From: Streptomyces sp. AP-93
GTDB taxonomy: Bacteria > Actinomycetota > Actinomycetes > Streptomycetales > Streptomycetaceae
NCBI RefSeq assembly: GCF_022808175.1
Contig: NZ_JALGBX010000002.1
Location: forward strand, 310,001 to 374,000
DNA: 64,000 nt
Direction: 5' to 3'
Shown: positions 17,002 through 25,983 of the stretch, piece by piece
How the letters are laid out: the number at the start of each line of letters is the position of its first letter
Numbering within the stretch: the first letter of the stretch is position 1
Notes under the pieces: model-generated
Seen by the model: only the letters and a program-made list of their open reading frames with translations
The model's database searches: none
Told to the model about the DNA's origin: nothing
Made by a program: the position numbers and the translations under genes

Positions 17002-17774
17002 CCGAGGCGGCGGTCCTTCAGGGCCGGGAACTGCTCGCGGGTCTCGGCGACCTTCTTCGGGTCGAGGTCCACCGTCAGGACCTCCTCCCCCGGGCCCGCC
17101 TCCGCGAGGACCTCGCCCCACGGGTCCACGACCAGGCTGTGGCCGGCCTGTTCCACGCCCCCGTTGGTGCCTGCCGTCCCGCACGCGAGGACGTACGACT
17201 GGTCCTCGACGGCGCGGGCCCGGTTCAACAGCGTCCAGTGGCCCCGGCGGCGGGCCGGCCAGCCCGCGGAGACGACCAGCGTCGTCGCCCCGGCGTCGAC
17301 CAGGCCGCGGAACAGCTCCGGGAAGCGCAGGTCGTAGCAGGTGGCCAGGCCGAGGGTCTGCTCCGGCAGGGCGACCGTGGTCAGGGTCTCGCCCGCGGAC
17401 ATCAGGACGGCCTCGCCCTGGTCGAAGCCGAAGCGGTGGATCTTGCGGTACGTGGCGGCGAGCTCGCCCGTCGGGGAGAGGACGAGCGCGGTGTTGTAGA
17501 GGGAGCCGTCGCCCGCGCGCTCCACGAAGGAGCCGGCGTGCAGCCAGACCCCGGCGTCGCGGGCGGCCGCGGCCATGGCCCCGTAGGTCGGCCCGTCCAG
17601 CGGCTCGGCCTCTGTCTCGAACTGCTCGTAGGCGAAGGCGCCCACGGTCCACAACTCCGGCAGGACGACGAGGTCCGAGCCGGACTGTTCGCGCACGAGG
17701 TCAGCGACGCGGGAGCGGCGGGAAACCACCGACTCCCCCTCATTCACCGCGATTTGGATCAGGGAAGCGCGCAC
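16995..17774 (-). CDS. Carbon-nitrogen hydrolase (nitrilase superfamily, omega-amidase-like)
   Basis: 259 residues. The Glu-Lys-Cys triad is present: LVVLPELW (Glu ~40), TYRKIHRFGF (Lys ~111) and LATCYDLRFPELF (Cys ~145). Length and the motif after the cysteine fit the omega-amidase / general CN-hydrolase branch, which hydrolyses amides such as 2-oxoglutaramate; the true substrate cannot be read. Starts at ATG 17774. It stands alone between the fragment at 16806 and the divergent DinB-type gene. Confidence 0.92.
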   Translation of the reverse strand: MRASLIQIAVNEGESVVSRRSRVADLVREQSGSDLVVLPELWTVGAFAYEQFETEAEPLDGPTYGAMAAAARDAGVWLHAGSFVERAGDGSLYNTALVLSPTGELAATYRKIHRFGFDQGEAVLMSAGETLTTVALPEQTLGLATCYDLRFPELFRGLVDAGATTLVVSAGWPARRRGHWTLLNRARAVEDQSYVLACGTAGTNGGVEQAGHSLVVDPWGEVLAEAGPGEEVLTVDLDPKKVAETREQFPALKDRRLGL

Positions 17775-17946
17775 AGTACCACCGTCCTGGCTTTCAAGCC
17801 GTCAACTCGGGCCTACGATCGTCACACGAAAGCACTGCCGGGGTGCTCACCGGCAGCGTAGTTTTGAAGCCATTGCACAAGCTTCCAGAACGCGCCAATG
17901 CGCCAACGCGCCCAACAGGCCAATGAACAGCACGCGAGGGGTCCCG

Positions 17947-18777
17947 TTGACCGTCCATCCGCATCCCAGCCTTCAGCCCTATGCCGACGCGTGGACCCAC
18001 TCCATCGAGGCGATATCCGAGCTGGTCCTTCCGCTGACGGAAGGCGAGTGGAGCCGGGCGACGCCCTGCCCGAACTGGTCCGTGCGCGATGTCGTGTCCC
18101 ACGTCATCGGCATCGAGTGCGAGCAGCTGGGCGACCCGCGGCCGATCCACACCCTGCCGCGGGACCTGCGGCACGTGGTCGACGAGTTCTCCCGGTACAT
18201 GGAAGTGCAGGTCGACGTGCGGCGGCACCACACCGCGCCCGAGATGACCTCCGAGCTGGAGTACACGATCATCCGCCGCTCCCGGCAGCTGCGGAACGAG
18301 AAGCGGGAACCGGACACGGTGATCCGCGGCCCGCTGGGCGAGCCGGCGACGCTGGAGCACTCGCTGCGGCTGCGCGCGTTCGACGTGTGGATCCACGAGC
18401 AGGACCTGCGGGCGGCGCTGGGCGCACCCGGGAACTGGGACTCGCCGGGGGCCTACGTGGCCCGGGACGTCCTGCTCGCCGGGCTGCCGAAGGTGGTCGC
18501 GAAGAAGGCGGGCGCGCCCGCGAACTCGGCCGTGGTCATCGACGTGCACGGGGCGCTGGAGTTCATGCGGACCGTACGGGTCGACGCGGAGGGCCGCGGC
18601 ACCATCGACAAGGCCCCCTCGCTGGGGCCCGCGGTGACGCTGACCCTGGACTGGGAGACGTACGTACGCCTCGCGGCCGGCCGGGTGCGTGCGCACACCG
18701 TGGCCGACCGGGTGAAGGTGGAGGGCGACCCGGCGCTGGCCGAGGCCATCCTGGCCAACTTCTCCGTGACTCCCTGA
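17947..18777 (+). CDS. Mycothiol-dependent maleylpyruvate isomerase-family (DinB-like) protein
   Basis: 276 residues from TTG 17947, which has GAGGGG at five bases; ATG 17923 lacks a good site. The N-terminal DinB-like four-helix part is clear (ATPCPNWSVRDVVSHVIGIE) with the family histidine. A later WIHEQDLRAALG motif supplies another metal-ligand histidine, and the C-terminal sterol-carrier-like segment follows. Such proteins use mycothiol as cofactor in actinobacteria. Tandem 8-bp repeats follow the stop codon. Confidence 0.85.
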   Translation: MTVHPHPSLQPYADAWTHSIEAISELVLPLTEGEWSRATPCPNWSVRDVVSHVIGIECEQLGDPRPIHTLPRDLRHVVDEFSRYMEVQVDVRRHHTAPEMTSELEYTIIRRSRQLRNEKREPDTVIRGPLGEPATLEHSLRLRAFDVWIHEQDLRAALGAPGNWDSPGAYVARDVLLAGLPKVVAKKAGAPANSAVVIDVHGALEFMRTVRVDAEGRGTIDKAPSLGPAVTLTLDWETYVRLAAGRVRAHTVADRVKVEGDPALAEAILANFSVTP

Positions 18778-18782
18778 CGGCC

Positions 18783-18814
18783 TGACTCCGTGACTCCGTG
18801 GCTCCGTGACTCCG
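18783..18814. repeat. Tandem 8-bp repeats TGACTCCG
   Basis: Four tandem units, TGACTCCG three times and TGGCTCCG once, begin just after the DinB-like gene. Degenerate units (TCCGTGACTCCCTGAC) extend back to its stop codon. The array separates it from the AraC gene. Confidence 0.85.
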
Positions 18815-18832
18815 TAGGCCGGAGAACCCCTG

Positions 18833-19843
18833 GTGTGGTCGGTGATTTCGTCCGCTGCCGTACCGGCAGCGGACCGGTTCGACTGGTTTTCCGACGTGGT
18901 GGCACAGCAGCTGGTGTCCACGTCGATCAGGAGTGAGCACGCGGGCGACTTCCAGGCGGAGGCCGCCGTGCTCGACCTGGGCTGCGTGCAGGTGTCGCAG
19001 TTCGGCTACGCCCCGCTGCGCGCCCGGCGCACGGCGGCGCACGTCCGCAGCAGCGACCCCGAGCAGTACCAGTTGGGGCTGGTGACCAGCGGGTCCATGT
19101 GGATCGCGCAGAACCGGCACGACTCGGGGCCCTTCTCGGGGGACCTGGTGCTGTGGGACACCTCGCACCCCTTCGAGTCGGGCGTCCCGGGCACCGAGCC
19201 GGTCCGGGCCGTGATCCTCTCGCTCCCCCGCACCGCGCTCCCGCTGCGGCCGGACCGGGTGGACCGGGTGCTCGCCGAGCGGATCCCCGCCGACCGGGGC
19301 ATGGGGGCGATCCTCGCGCAGTACATGCGCTCCCTGGCCGCGCACGGGGAGGAGTGCGCGCCCGCCGAGCTGGAGCAGCTGGGCTCCGTCGCCCTCGACC
19401 TGGCCGGAGCCTGCCTCGCCGGGCGGATCGGCGCCGAGGACGAGCTGTCCGAGGAGAGCCGGACCCGGGCGCTGCTGACCCGGATCGACACCTTCATCGG
19501 GCACAACCTCGGCGATCCCGAGCTGAGCCCGTCCGTGGTCGCCGACCGGCACAGCATGTCGCTGCGCCGGCTCCAGCTGCTCTTCCGGGAGCGCGGGGAG
19601 AGCGTCGCGGCCACGATCCGCCGGCGCCGGCTGGAGCGCTGCCGCGAGGACCTCGCCGATCCCGGGCAGCCGGCCGTCCCCGTCCACACCGTGGCCCTGC
19701 GCTGGGGATTCACCAACGCCTCGGTGTTCAGCCGGCTGTTCCGCGATACGTACGGGGCCAGTCCCAGCGAGTTCCGCCGCGCGGTGGCGGAGGAGGCCGC
19801 GGCGGGTGCCACGCCCGGCGCCGCGCCCGGCGCCACGGCCTAG
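18833..19843 (+). CDS. AraC-family regulator with cupin-like sensor domain
   Basis: 336 residues from GTG 18833, eight bases after GGAG. Residues ~1-200 are the AraC-binding-like sensor (ADRFDWFSDVVAQQLVST, YQLGLVTSGSMWIAQNR, GDLVLWDTSHPF) found in the common NitR/FeaR-like class. The C-terminal DNA-binding double HTH includes LSPSVVADRHSMSLRRLQLLF and VALRWGFTNASVFSRLF. The last ~15 residues are a GATPGAAPGATA low-complexity tail. No obvious target operon lies next to it. Confidence 0.9.
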   Translation: MWSVISSAAVPAADRFDWFSDVVAQQLVSTSIRSEHAGDFQAEAAVLDLGCVQVSQFGYAPLRARRTAAHVRSSDPEQYQLGLVTSGSMWIAQNRHDSGPFSGDLVLWDTSHPFESGVPGTEPVRAVILSLPRTALPLRPDRVDRVLAERIPADRGMGAILAQYMRSLAAHGEECAPAELEQLGSVALDLAGACLAGRIGAEDELSEESRTRALLTRIDTFIGHNLGDPELSPSVVADRHSMSLRRLQLLFRERGESVAATIRRRRLERCREDLADPGQPAVPVHTVALRWGFTNASVFSRLFRDTYGASPSEFRRAVAEEAAAGATPGAAPGATA

Positions 19844-20064
19844 CCGGCCGTCAAACCCGCTGCGCGGATTGTCAACGCTCCCTGCGCGCACTGCACACGC
19901 GGCCGCGCGGAGCCCTCATAGGCTCGGCACGCGTTGGCCTGAACCCGACTCCGCGGAGTGGACGGGCGTACGGGTGGGAAAGGACGGGGGTCTGTCCCAC
20001 CCGGACCCGTCCTCCCCGGTACGGCGGTACGGGGCCTGCGCGCATGCCGGGCCGGCACCGGATG

Positions 20065-21504
20065 TCACCGGGCCGGCCGCGGGTCGGCAGGGGTGCCGAC
20101 GGGGGCGCCGGCCCCGGCGGCGGCCACGGCGGTGGCGGCCGGAACCGGGGCCGGCGGGGTGACCGGGGCGATGCACGCAGCCACCCGCTCGTGTTCGCGG
20201 GCCAGGGCGCGGCCGCGCAGGCGCAGGATCTGGGCGATGCCCAGGAGTTCCAGGACGAAGACCGACGAGAACGCGATGCGGTAGTTGTCCCCGGTGGCGT
20301 CGAGCAGCAGGCCCACCACCAGCAGGGTCGTCATCGAGGCGACGAAACCGCCCATGTTGGTGATTCCGGAGGCGGTGCCCTGACGTTCCGCCGGGTTGGC
20401 GGGCCGGGCGAAGTCGAAGCCGATCATCGACGCCGGCCCGCACGTGCCCAGCACCATGCAGAGCGCGATCAGCAGCCACATCGGCGCGTGGTCCCCCGGG
20501 TAGGCCAGGACCGAGCCCCACAGCAGTGCGGTGAGGGCGACCGTGCCCAGGGCGAGCGGGATCCGGGAGGACTGTCTCCGGCCGACGATCTGGCCGTAGA
20601 CCAGGCCGAGCGCCATGTTCGAGGCGACCACCAGGGTCAGCAGGCCGCCCGCGGTGGTCCGCGAGAGCCCCTGGGCCTCGACGAGGAAGGGCATCCCCCA
20701 CAGCAGCAGGAACACCATCGCCGGGAACTGCGTCGTGAAGTGCACCCACAGGCCGAGCTTGGTGCCCGGCTCCCGCCAGGAGTCGGCGATCTGGCGCCGT
20801 ACGAATCCCCCCGCGCCGGAGGCTGCCGAGGGCGCGGGCTCGTGTCCCTCCGGGTGGTCGCGCAGGAACAGCACCAGCGGGACCAGGACCACCAGCCCCG
20901 CCACCGCGCTGCCCGCGAACGCCGGTACCCAGCCGACCCCGTGCAGCACGGGAGCCAGCACCAGCGTGGAGATCAGGTTGCCCGCCATCCCGACCAGGCC
21001 GGCCAGCTGCGCCATCAGCGGGCCCCGGCGGGCCGGGAACCAGCGGGTGCCGAGCCGCAGCACGGAGATGAAGGTCATGGCGTCCCCGCAGCCCAGCAGG
21101 GCGCGGGCCGCCAGTGCCATCCCGTAGGAGGGGGAGAGCGCGAAGCCGATCTGGCCGGCGGTGAAGAGCACGGCGCCGAGCGTGAGCACCTTCTTGGTGC
21201 CGAGCCGGTCCACCATCAGGCCGACGGGTATCTGCATGCCCGCGTAGACCAGGAGCTGGAGCAGGGAGAAGGTGGACAGCGCCGAGGCGTTGACGTGGAA
21301 GCGGTCGGCGGCCTCCAGCCCGGCGACGCCGAGGCTGGTGCGGAAGATGACCGCCACGAAGTAGACGGCGACGCCGATCGACCAGACGAGCACCGCCTTG
21401 CGGCCGCCCGGCGGGTCCTTGAAGGCGACGGGGGAGGCGCCAGGGGAGGCGATGGACGCGGAGCCCGCGGAACTCGCGGAACTTGCGGAACTCGCGGAGC
21501 TCAT
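20065..21504 (-). CDS. MFS transporter, 12 TM, nitrate/sugar-acid-like
   Basis: 479-residue membrane permease with a Ser/Ala-rich leader (SASSASSASSAGSAS) from tandem codon repeats, about 12 hydrophobic segments and the MFS loop MVDRLGTKKVL between helices 2 and 3. The cytoplasmic C-terminus is Ala/Pro-rich. The ATG (21502-21504) overlaps the TGA of the GntR gene, so the two are translationally coupled and the regulator probably controls this transporter. The substrate is unknown; the GntR/FCD neighbour suggests an organic acid. Confidence 0.9.
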   Translation of the reverse strand: MSSASSASSASSAGSASIASPGASPVAFKDPPGGRKAVLVWSIGVAVYFVAVIFRTSLGVAGLEAADRFHVNASALSTFSLLQLLVYAGMQIPVGLMVDRLGTKKVLTLGAVLFTAGQIGFALSPSYGMALAARALLGCGDAMTFISVLRLGTRWFPARRGPLMAQLAGLVGMAGNLISTLVLAPVLHGVGWVPAFAGSAVAGLVVLVPLVLFLRDHPEGHEPAPSAASGAGGFVRRQIADSWREPGTKLGLWVHFTTQFPAMVFLLLWGMPFLVEAQGLSRTTAGGLLTLVVASNMALGLVYGQIVGRRQSSRIPLALGTVALTALLWGSVLAYPGDHAPMWLLIALCMVLGTCGPASMIGFDFARPANPAERQGTASGITNMGGFVASMTTLLVVGLLLDATGDNYRIAFSSVFVLELLGIAQILRLRGRALAREHERVAACIAPVTPPAPVPAATAVAAAGAGAPVGTPADPRPAR

Positions 21505-22160
21505 CGGGCGGGTCCCCGCACCAGTTCCCCGACCCGGCTCACGTGGGCCCGTACCGCCGCGGCGGCCGTGTCGGCGTCGCCCGCGCGCAGGGCGTCGAGG
21601 ATCTCCCGGTGCTCGGCCAGCGTCCGCTCCACCCGCTCGGGGTGCGCGTGCAGCAGGGCCACGCCCATGCGGAGCTGGCGGTCGCGCAGTTGGTCGTAGA
21701 GGCGGCAGAGGATCTGGTTGCCGGCGCTGCGCACGATCTCCGCGTGGAAGGCCCGGTCGACGGCCATCATCGCCCCGAGCTCGCCCGCGTCACCGAGCCG
21801 GCGCTGCTCCTCGACCAGTTCCGCGAGCCGCTCCAGCAGCCCGGCCGGGGCGGGTACGGCCTGCCGGACGGTGAACTCCTCGACCAGCAGCCGGGTTTCG
21901 ATCACGTCGGCGATCTCCTGGGCGGAGACCGCGAGGACGAGGGCGCCCTTCTTCGGGTACAGCTTGAGCAGTCCCTCGGTCTCCAGCCGCAGCAGCGCCT
22001 CGCGGACCGGTGTGCGCGAGACCCCGACGGCGACCGCGAGCTCGCCCTCGGTCAGCAGCACCCCACCCTCGTAGCGGCGGTCGAGCACGGCCTGCTTGAC
22101 GTGCTGGTAGACGCGTTCGGCAGCGGTCAGGTTGGTACCGGCGGTACGGGCGGGTGACAT
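21501..22160 (-). CDS. GntR-family regulator, FCD subfamily
   Basis: 219 residues from ATG 22160. The winged helix (residues ~10-75) has GELAVAVGVSRTPVREALLRLETEGLL, the classical GntR motif. The C-terminal FCD domain shows metal-binding residues (VDRAFHAEIVRSAGN, HREILDAL). FCD regulators usually sense organic acids. It is the first gene of a GntR-MFS operon. Two inverted repeats at 22201-22241 lie about 40-80 bp upstream and are candidate autoregulation sites. Confidence 0.92.
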   Translation of the reverse strand: MSPARTAGTNLTAAERVYQHVKQAVLDRRYEGGVLLTEGELAVAVGVSRTPVREALLRLETEGLLKLYPKKGALVLAVSAQEIADVIETRLLVEEFTVRQAVPAPAGLLERLAELVEEQRRLGDAGELGAMMAVDRAFHAEIVRSAGNQILCRLYDQLRDRQLRMGVALLHAHPERVERTLAEHREILDALRAGDADTAAAAVRAHVSRVGELVRGPAR

Positions 22161-22200
22161 GCGCACAGCATAGATACAACAGAGGTGCAACCTGGGCGTC

Positions 22201-22241
22201 GTCCACGATGTGGACCACCAGCGGGTTCACCATGTGGACCC
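22201..22241. promoter_or_regulatory. Two inverted repeats containing ATGTGGAC, candidate GntR operators
   Basis: GTCCAC-GAT-GTGGAC (22201-22215) is a perfect 6-3-6 palindrome. GGTTCAC-CAT-GTGGACC (about 22224-22240) is the same kind with one mismatch. Their location upstream of the GntR gene suggests autoregulation. Confidence 0.5.
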
Positions 22242-22387
22242 TCACCGCACCGTGACGTCCAGCACGAACTCGTCGTACGCGGCCTCGTCCGGATACGGCG
22301 GCCGGACCTGCGCGAAGCGGATCCTGGCCGCAACTCGTACGGCTCACCGGGCGCGAGCACCACCTCGCGCACCTCCACGCGGGCCAC
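22242..22387 (-). pseudogene. Small ORF broken by a frameshift, downstream of papain-like gene
   Basis: A ribosome site (GAGAGGAG) and GTG (22387 or 22378) start VEVREVVLAPGEPYELRP in one frame. The reading continues sensibly as RIRFAQVRPPYPDEAAYDEF...TVR stop only in another frame, with the change near 22340. The codon use of both halves is typical for the genome, so one base has probably been lost. The intact product would be about 48 residues. It sits 17-27 bases after the stop of the papain-like peptidase, same strand, so it may be a companion of that enzyme. No family recognised. Confidence 0.5.
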
Positions 22388-22404
22388 TCCTCTCCCATGG
22401 CGGC

Positions 22405-24339
22405 CTAGGCCGGGCCGATCACCGCCCCCTCGTGCCAGCCGGAGCCGTCGCGCCAGTAGTGCTGGAGCAGGCGGTCGGTGCGCAGGACGATCACCTCCAG
22501 GTTGAACCCGAAGCTGCCCTGGAGCATCCCGGTGACCGCCAGCACGTCGTGGCCGAAGACGGCCGAGCGCTGCCAGGCGGCGCCGCCCGCGTTGCCGCGC
22601 CACCAGTGCTCGACGCGGCCGCCGCCGCCCGTCACGCACAACTCGTAGTTCCCGGCGGTGTCCTCGTCGGCCGCCCCGTGCTGCCCCTCGATCAGGCAGG
22701 GCGCGGAGGTGATGCCGGAACCGAAGATCTCGCCGGGCCGCCAGACGAACCCGTTCGGGTCGTCGCGCCACCACAGCTGCATCCGGCCGTCGGTGCGGGT
22801 GGCGACCAGGTCGAGGTGGCGGGAGCGGGTCTGGACCAGGGCCGGGCCGAAGTGCGCGATGCCGGAGGCGAACCGGCCGCCGTCGTTCCACGTCCAGGGG
22901 GCGCCGTTGATCCGCCACCAGTGGCCCAGACGGCCGTCGGCGGTACGGACGACCACCTCGAAGTTGCCGGGCGCACCGTAGTCGCTCTGGATGAAGGCCG
23001 GGGTCGAGCCGACCGCCGCGTCGCCGGGGCCGAAGGCGCCGCCGTCGCGCCAGGCGCCGGCGAAGTGCTCGTAGTACCAGTGGCGGAGCCGGCCGCCGGT
23101 GGTGACGTGCAGGGACTCCATGTTCCGGTTGTACGTGGTCCCCGTGAAGGCGGGCTGGCCGGAGGCGTCGGAGGCGAAGCTCTGGGCGCGGATCCAGGCG
23201 AACGGCGCCTCGCCCTCGCGCCACCAGTGACTCAGGGACCCCCCGTCGGCTCCGCCTGCTCCGCCTGCTCCACTGAGGGCCGCCATCTCGAAGTTGCGGT
23301 GGGCGCGGCCGTTGCCGCTCTCGTAGATGTTGCCGGTGTGCAGGCGGCGCTTGCTCCACGGGTCGATGTTGGTGTCCTGCAGCCCGCACTTCGCCCAGTC
23401 GTCGATCCGCGCCTCCCCGTACGCGATCCGGCCGTAGCCGCCCACGTGGTACCCGGTCCCCCAGGAGTTCTTGAACAGCCAGCAGCCGGCCGCGTCGTCG
23501 TAGCCGGTGATCAGGACGCAGTGGCCGCCCGCCAGGTGGCCGCCGGTGCGGTGGTAGACGCCGGAGCCGAGGCCGAAGAAATCCTCGTACACGTCGAAGC
23601 AGGCCGTCAGCGGGCCCACCGTGTCCAGCCAGACCTTCTGCTGCTCCACGTCGCCGAGCAGGACGTGCCCCCCGGTGATGCGGACGGTCCGGCCCGAGCG
23701 GTCCCAGCTCGGGGTGTACTCGGCCCGCCAGGCCTCCCGGCGGTCGACGGGGGTGCCGGGGGGCGGCGGCGAGTACGGCCGGCAGCCCGGGTCCGCGAGT
23801 CCGCCGTTGGTCCGGATCCAGTCGAGGGCGGCCTCGGGGCTGCCCGTCTGCCCACAGGGGGCCTTCATCCCCTCGTGGACGTCCCCCTCGGACCGCTCGG
23901 CCCACACGTGGTGCTCGATGCGGGCCATCGACTCCACCAGGCCCGCCGCCCCGAACGCCCAGCAGGCGCTGCACGGGTTCTGGTCCTTCACCTTGGTGAG
24001 CCAGGGCCACCCCCACCGGCTCCGCCAGTCCACGGCGGAGGGGCGCGCAGCGGCGAGGGGGTGCGTTCCCGGGAGCAGCCCGTGCGCCCTCCTGCGCCGG
24101 GTGAGGTGCGGATTGCCGCTGACCCGGCCCACGAGGCTCCGCAGGTCCACCGGCGGCGCGGCCTCGGCGGGGGTCAGCTCCGCTGCCTCCGCCGTGCTCG
24201 CACCCAGGCCGAGGGCGGGCCTCGGCACGGGATCCCCGTCGGCGAGGTGCTCGCTCACGGACCACCGCGCCCCGCGCGCCGCGAGCAGCGCCCGCAGTTC
24301 CCCCGCCGTCTGGACACGCCCCTCCGACTGCTCCGGCAT
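22405..24339 (-). CDS. C1 (papain-like) cysteine peptidase with six-repeat lectin-like propeller
   Basis: 644 residues. The peptidase domain spans ~100-350. It has the oxyanion Gln and catalytic Cys in VKDQNPCSACWAFG, the His in GGHCVLITGYDD and the Asn in FKNSWGTGYHVGGYGRI, so the triad is intact. Residues ~365-644 contain six repeats with HWW/HYW motifs (LSHWWREG, LRHWYYEH, LGHWWRIN, LWWRDDPNG, VEHWWRGN, LQHYWRDG), resembling PLL/tectonin-type beta-propeller lectins. No clear signal peptide is present. ATG 24339 follows GGGGGCCGG. A frameshifted small ORF lies directly downstream. It may act on glycosylated or cell-surface substrates; that is inference. Confidence 0.88.
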   Translation of the reverse strand: MPEQSEGRVQTAGELRALLAARGARWSVSEHLADGDPVPRPALGLGASTAEAAELTPAEAAPPVDLRSLVGRVSGNPHLTRRRRAHGLLPGTHPLAAARPSAVDWRSRWGWPWLTKVKDQNPCSACWAFGAAGLVESMARIEHHVWAERSEGDVHEGMKAPCGQTGSPEAALDWIRTNGGLADPGCRPYSPPPPGTPVDRREAWRAEYTPSWDRSGRTVRITGGHVLLGDVEQQKVWLDTVGPLTACFDVYEDFFGLGSGVYHRTGGHLAGGHCVLITGYDDAAGCWLFKNSWGTGYHVGGYGRIAYGEARIDDWAKCGLQDTNIDPWSKRRLHTGNIYESGNGRAHRNFEMAALSGAGGAGGADGGSLSHWWREGEAPFAWIRAQSFASDASGQPAFTGTTYNRNMESLHVTTGGRLRHWYYEHFAGAWRDGGAFGPGDAAVGSTPAFIQSDYGAPGNFEVVVRTADGRLGHWWRINGAPWTWNDGGRFASGIAHFGPALVQTRSRHLDLVATRTDGRMQLWWRDDPNGFVWRPGEIFGSGITSAPCLIEGQHGAADEDTAGNYELCVTGGGGRVEHWWRGNAGGAAWQRSAVFGHDVLAVTGMLQGSFGFNLEVIVLRTDRLLQHYWRDGSGWHEGAVIGPA

Positions 24340-24716
24340 TCCGGCCCCCCAAACGCACCGTACGGATCCGAGCCCCGGGAGCGTCCACCTGCGCGCAGGG
24401 CACGTCAAGGGGGTCCGTACGGTCGCGCGGCGGCACACGGGGGCGCTGGCCGCTCGGTGAACGGGCCCCCCGGGTCGGGGACGCCGCCCTGCTCGGCGAG
24501 CCCCGGCGGCGCCGCCCGCTCGGGGGTGCTGCCGCTCGGCGGCGAGCTCCGGGGGTGGAAGCGCGGCCGCCCAAGGGCGAGCAGTGCCGGGCCGGATGCG
24601 GGCCGCGCTCCACCGCGAGCGCCGGGGTGGGGGCGGGCCTTGCTCGGCCGCGATCACCCCGGCGGGGCCCTGCCGCTCACGGGCGGGCAGCGCCGGGGCC
24701 GGGGGTGCGGCAGCAG
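24340..24716. other. 377-bp intergenic region upstream of the papain-like gene
   Basis: No gene supported. It holds two CCGTACGG palindromes (about 24358 and 24415) flanking a minus-strand TTGACG (24403-24408) that could be the -35 box of the peptidase promoter. The right half is very GC-rich without a recognisable frame. Confidence 0.4.
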
Positions 24717-25772
24717 CTACTGGACGGGCAGCGGGACCGGGACCGGGATCGGCGGGGCCGGGACCGGGAGCGGGGGCAGGCCCGGGAGGCCGAGGCCGGT
24801 GAGCAGGGCGACGAGGGCGGCGACCAGGTCGGTCACCACGTCGGTGGCCTTGGCCTTGGCGTCGGTGGAGCAGCCGCAGGGACCGGCGGCCTTGGTGAGC
24901 CCGTCGACGGAGCCCTTGAGCTTGTCGATGGCACCGGTGGCCAGGTCGAGCGGGCCGGCGGCGGGCTTGGCCTTGGCCTTGTGGGCGGAGACGGGGAGCG
25001 CCACGGACAGCTTCGGAGCGTCCACGGGGACGGCAGGGGCCGCTACCGGAAGCTTCGGGGCGTCGACGGGGAGCTTGGGGGCGTCCACGTTGGGAGCCTC
25101 CACCGGGAGGGCCGGGGCTTCCACCGGGAGCTTCGGGGCTTCCACGGGAAGCTTCGGAGCCTCCACCGGGAGGGCCGGGGCCTCCACCGGGAGCTTCGGG
25201 GCTTCGACGGGCAGCTTGGGAGCCTCCACCGGGAGGGCGGGAGCCTCCACCGGGAGCTTCGGAGCTTCGACGGGCAGCTTCGGAGCCTCCACCGGGAGCT
25301 TCGGAGCTTCGACGGGCAGCTTCGGAGCCTCCACCGGGAGCTTCGGAGCGTCCACGGGCAGCTTCGGCACCTCGACCGGGAGCTTCGGCGGGTCCACCGG
25401 GATGGCGTCCACCGGCGGAACCGGTACCGGCACGGCCGGGGCGGCGGGCAGGCTCTTCTTCAGCTCGGCGATCGCGGCGTCGATCTTCTCCTTGAAGGCG
25501 GCCAGGTCCGCTTCCGGGAGCTTGCCGTCGGGGGACTTCAGGACGGCGGCCAGCAGATCGGTGACGGGTTTGAGCAGCCCGCCGACCCCGCCCAACGACT
25601 GCACCTGCGCGAGCAGGGCCTCCGTACCGGGGATGGCCTTCCCGGCCGGCGCGGCCGCCACGAACGCGGCGGCGGACTGCGGCTTCGCCGACGACGACGC
25701 CAGACCGGGGGACGCGGTCAGCAGGGTCAGGCAGAGGGCGGCGGGGACGGTGTAGCGCGTGATGCGGTGCAA
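24717..25772 (-). CDS. Secreted protein with ~18 tandem PKLPVEA repeats
   Basis: 351 residues from TTG 25772, five bases after GGAGAG; ATG codons farther upstream lack a site. Residues 1-30 are a signal peptide (TVPAALCLTLLTASPGLAS). A helical domain follows to ~120 (AAFKEKIDAAIAELKKSL). Next come about 18 heptads of PKLPVEA type (roughly residues 125-255), with a higher-order pattern in which every third unit reads PALPVEA. The C-terminal part holds a Cys-Gly-Cys (AGPCGCSTDAKAK) and a hydrophobic Leu/Gly end with PVP repeats. It is probably a rod-like, wall-spanning extracellular protein. Confidence 0.8.
   Translation of the reverse strand: MHRITRYTVPAALCLTLLTASPGLASSSAKPQSAAAFVAAAPAGKAIPGTEALLAQVQSLGGVGGLLKPVTDLLAAVLKSPDGKLPEADLAAFKEKIDAAIAELKKSLPAAPAVPVPVPPVDAIPVDPPKLPVEVPKLPVDAPKLPVEAPKLPVEAPKLPVEAPKLPVEAPKLPVEAPALPVEAPKLPVEAPKLPVEAPALPVEAPKLPVEAPKLPVEAPALPVEAPNVDAPKLPVDAPKLPVAAPAVPVDAPKLSVALPVSAHKAKAKPAAGPLDLATGAIDKLKGSVDGLTKAAGPCGCSTDAKAKATDVVTDLVAALVALLTGLGLPGLPPLPVPAPPIPVPVPLPVQ
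25005..25400 (-). repeat. 21-bp coding repeat array (PKLPVEA units)
   Basis: About 18 tandem 21-bp units encode PKLPVEA/PALPVEA. From the middle on, units recur as A-K-K triplets, giving a 63-bp higher-order repeat. One unit is shortened to PNVDA (about 25080-25095). Confidence 0.85.
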
Positions 25773-25983
25773 CGGATCTCTCCTGTCGAGGAACCCCGAC
25801 ATGGGACGTGCCGGGGCGTGACATGACGTGGGACGTGACATGGGACGTGTCCCAGCCCACTCACCGACACCCCGTCAGCCCCCGCAACCCGAGCCCCCGC
25901 ACCGACCGCGCGGACACGCCGCGCAACCGGCCTACGTACGCCCTTGACCTGCGTGTCCACCGTCACCCTCGGGCGATGCCCCG

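Noticed and set aside
24555..25826. 423-residue plus-strand frame opposite the PKLPVEA gene
   Set aside because: It mirrors the repeat (LHRELRS units); the minus frame has a signal peptide and ribosome site.
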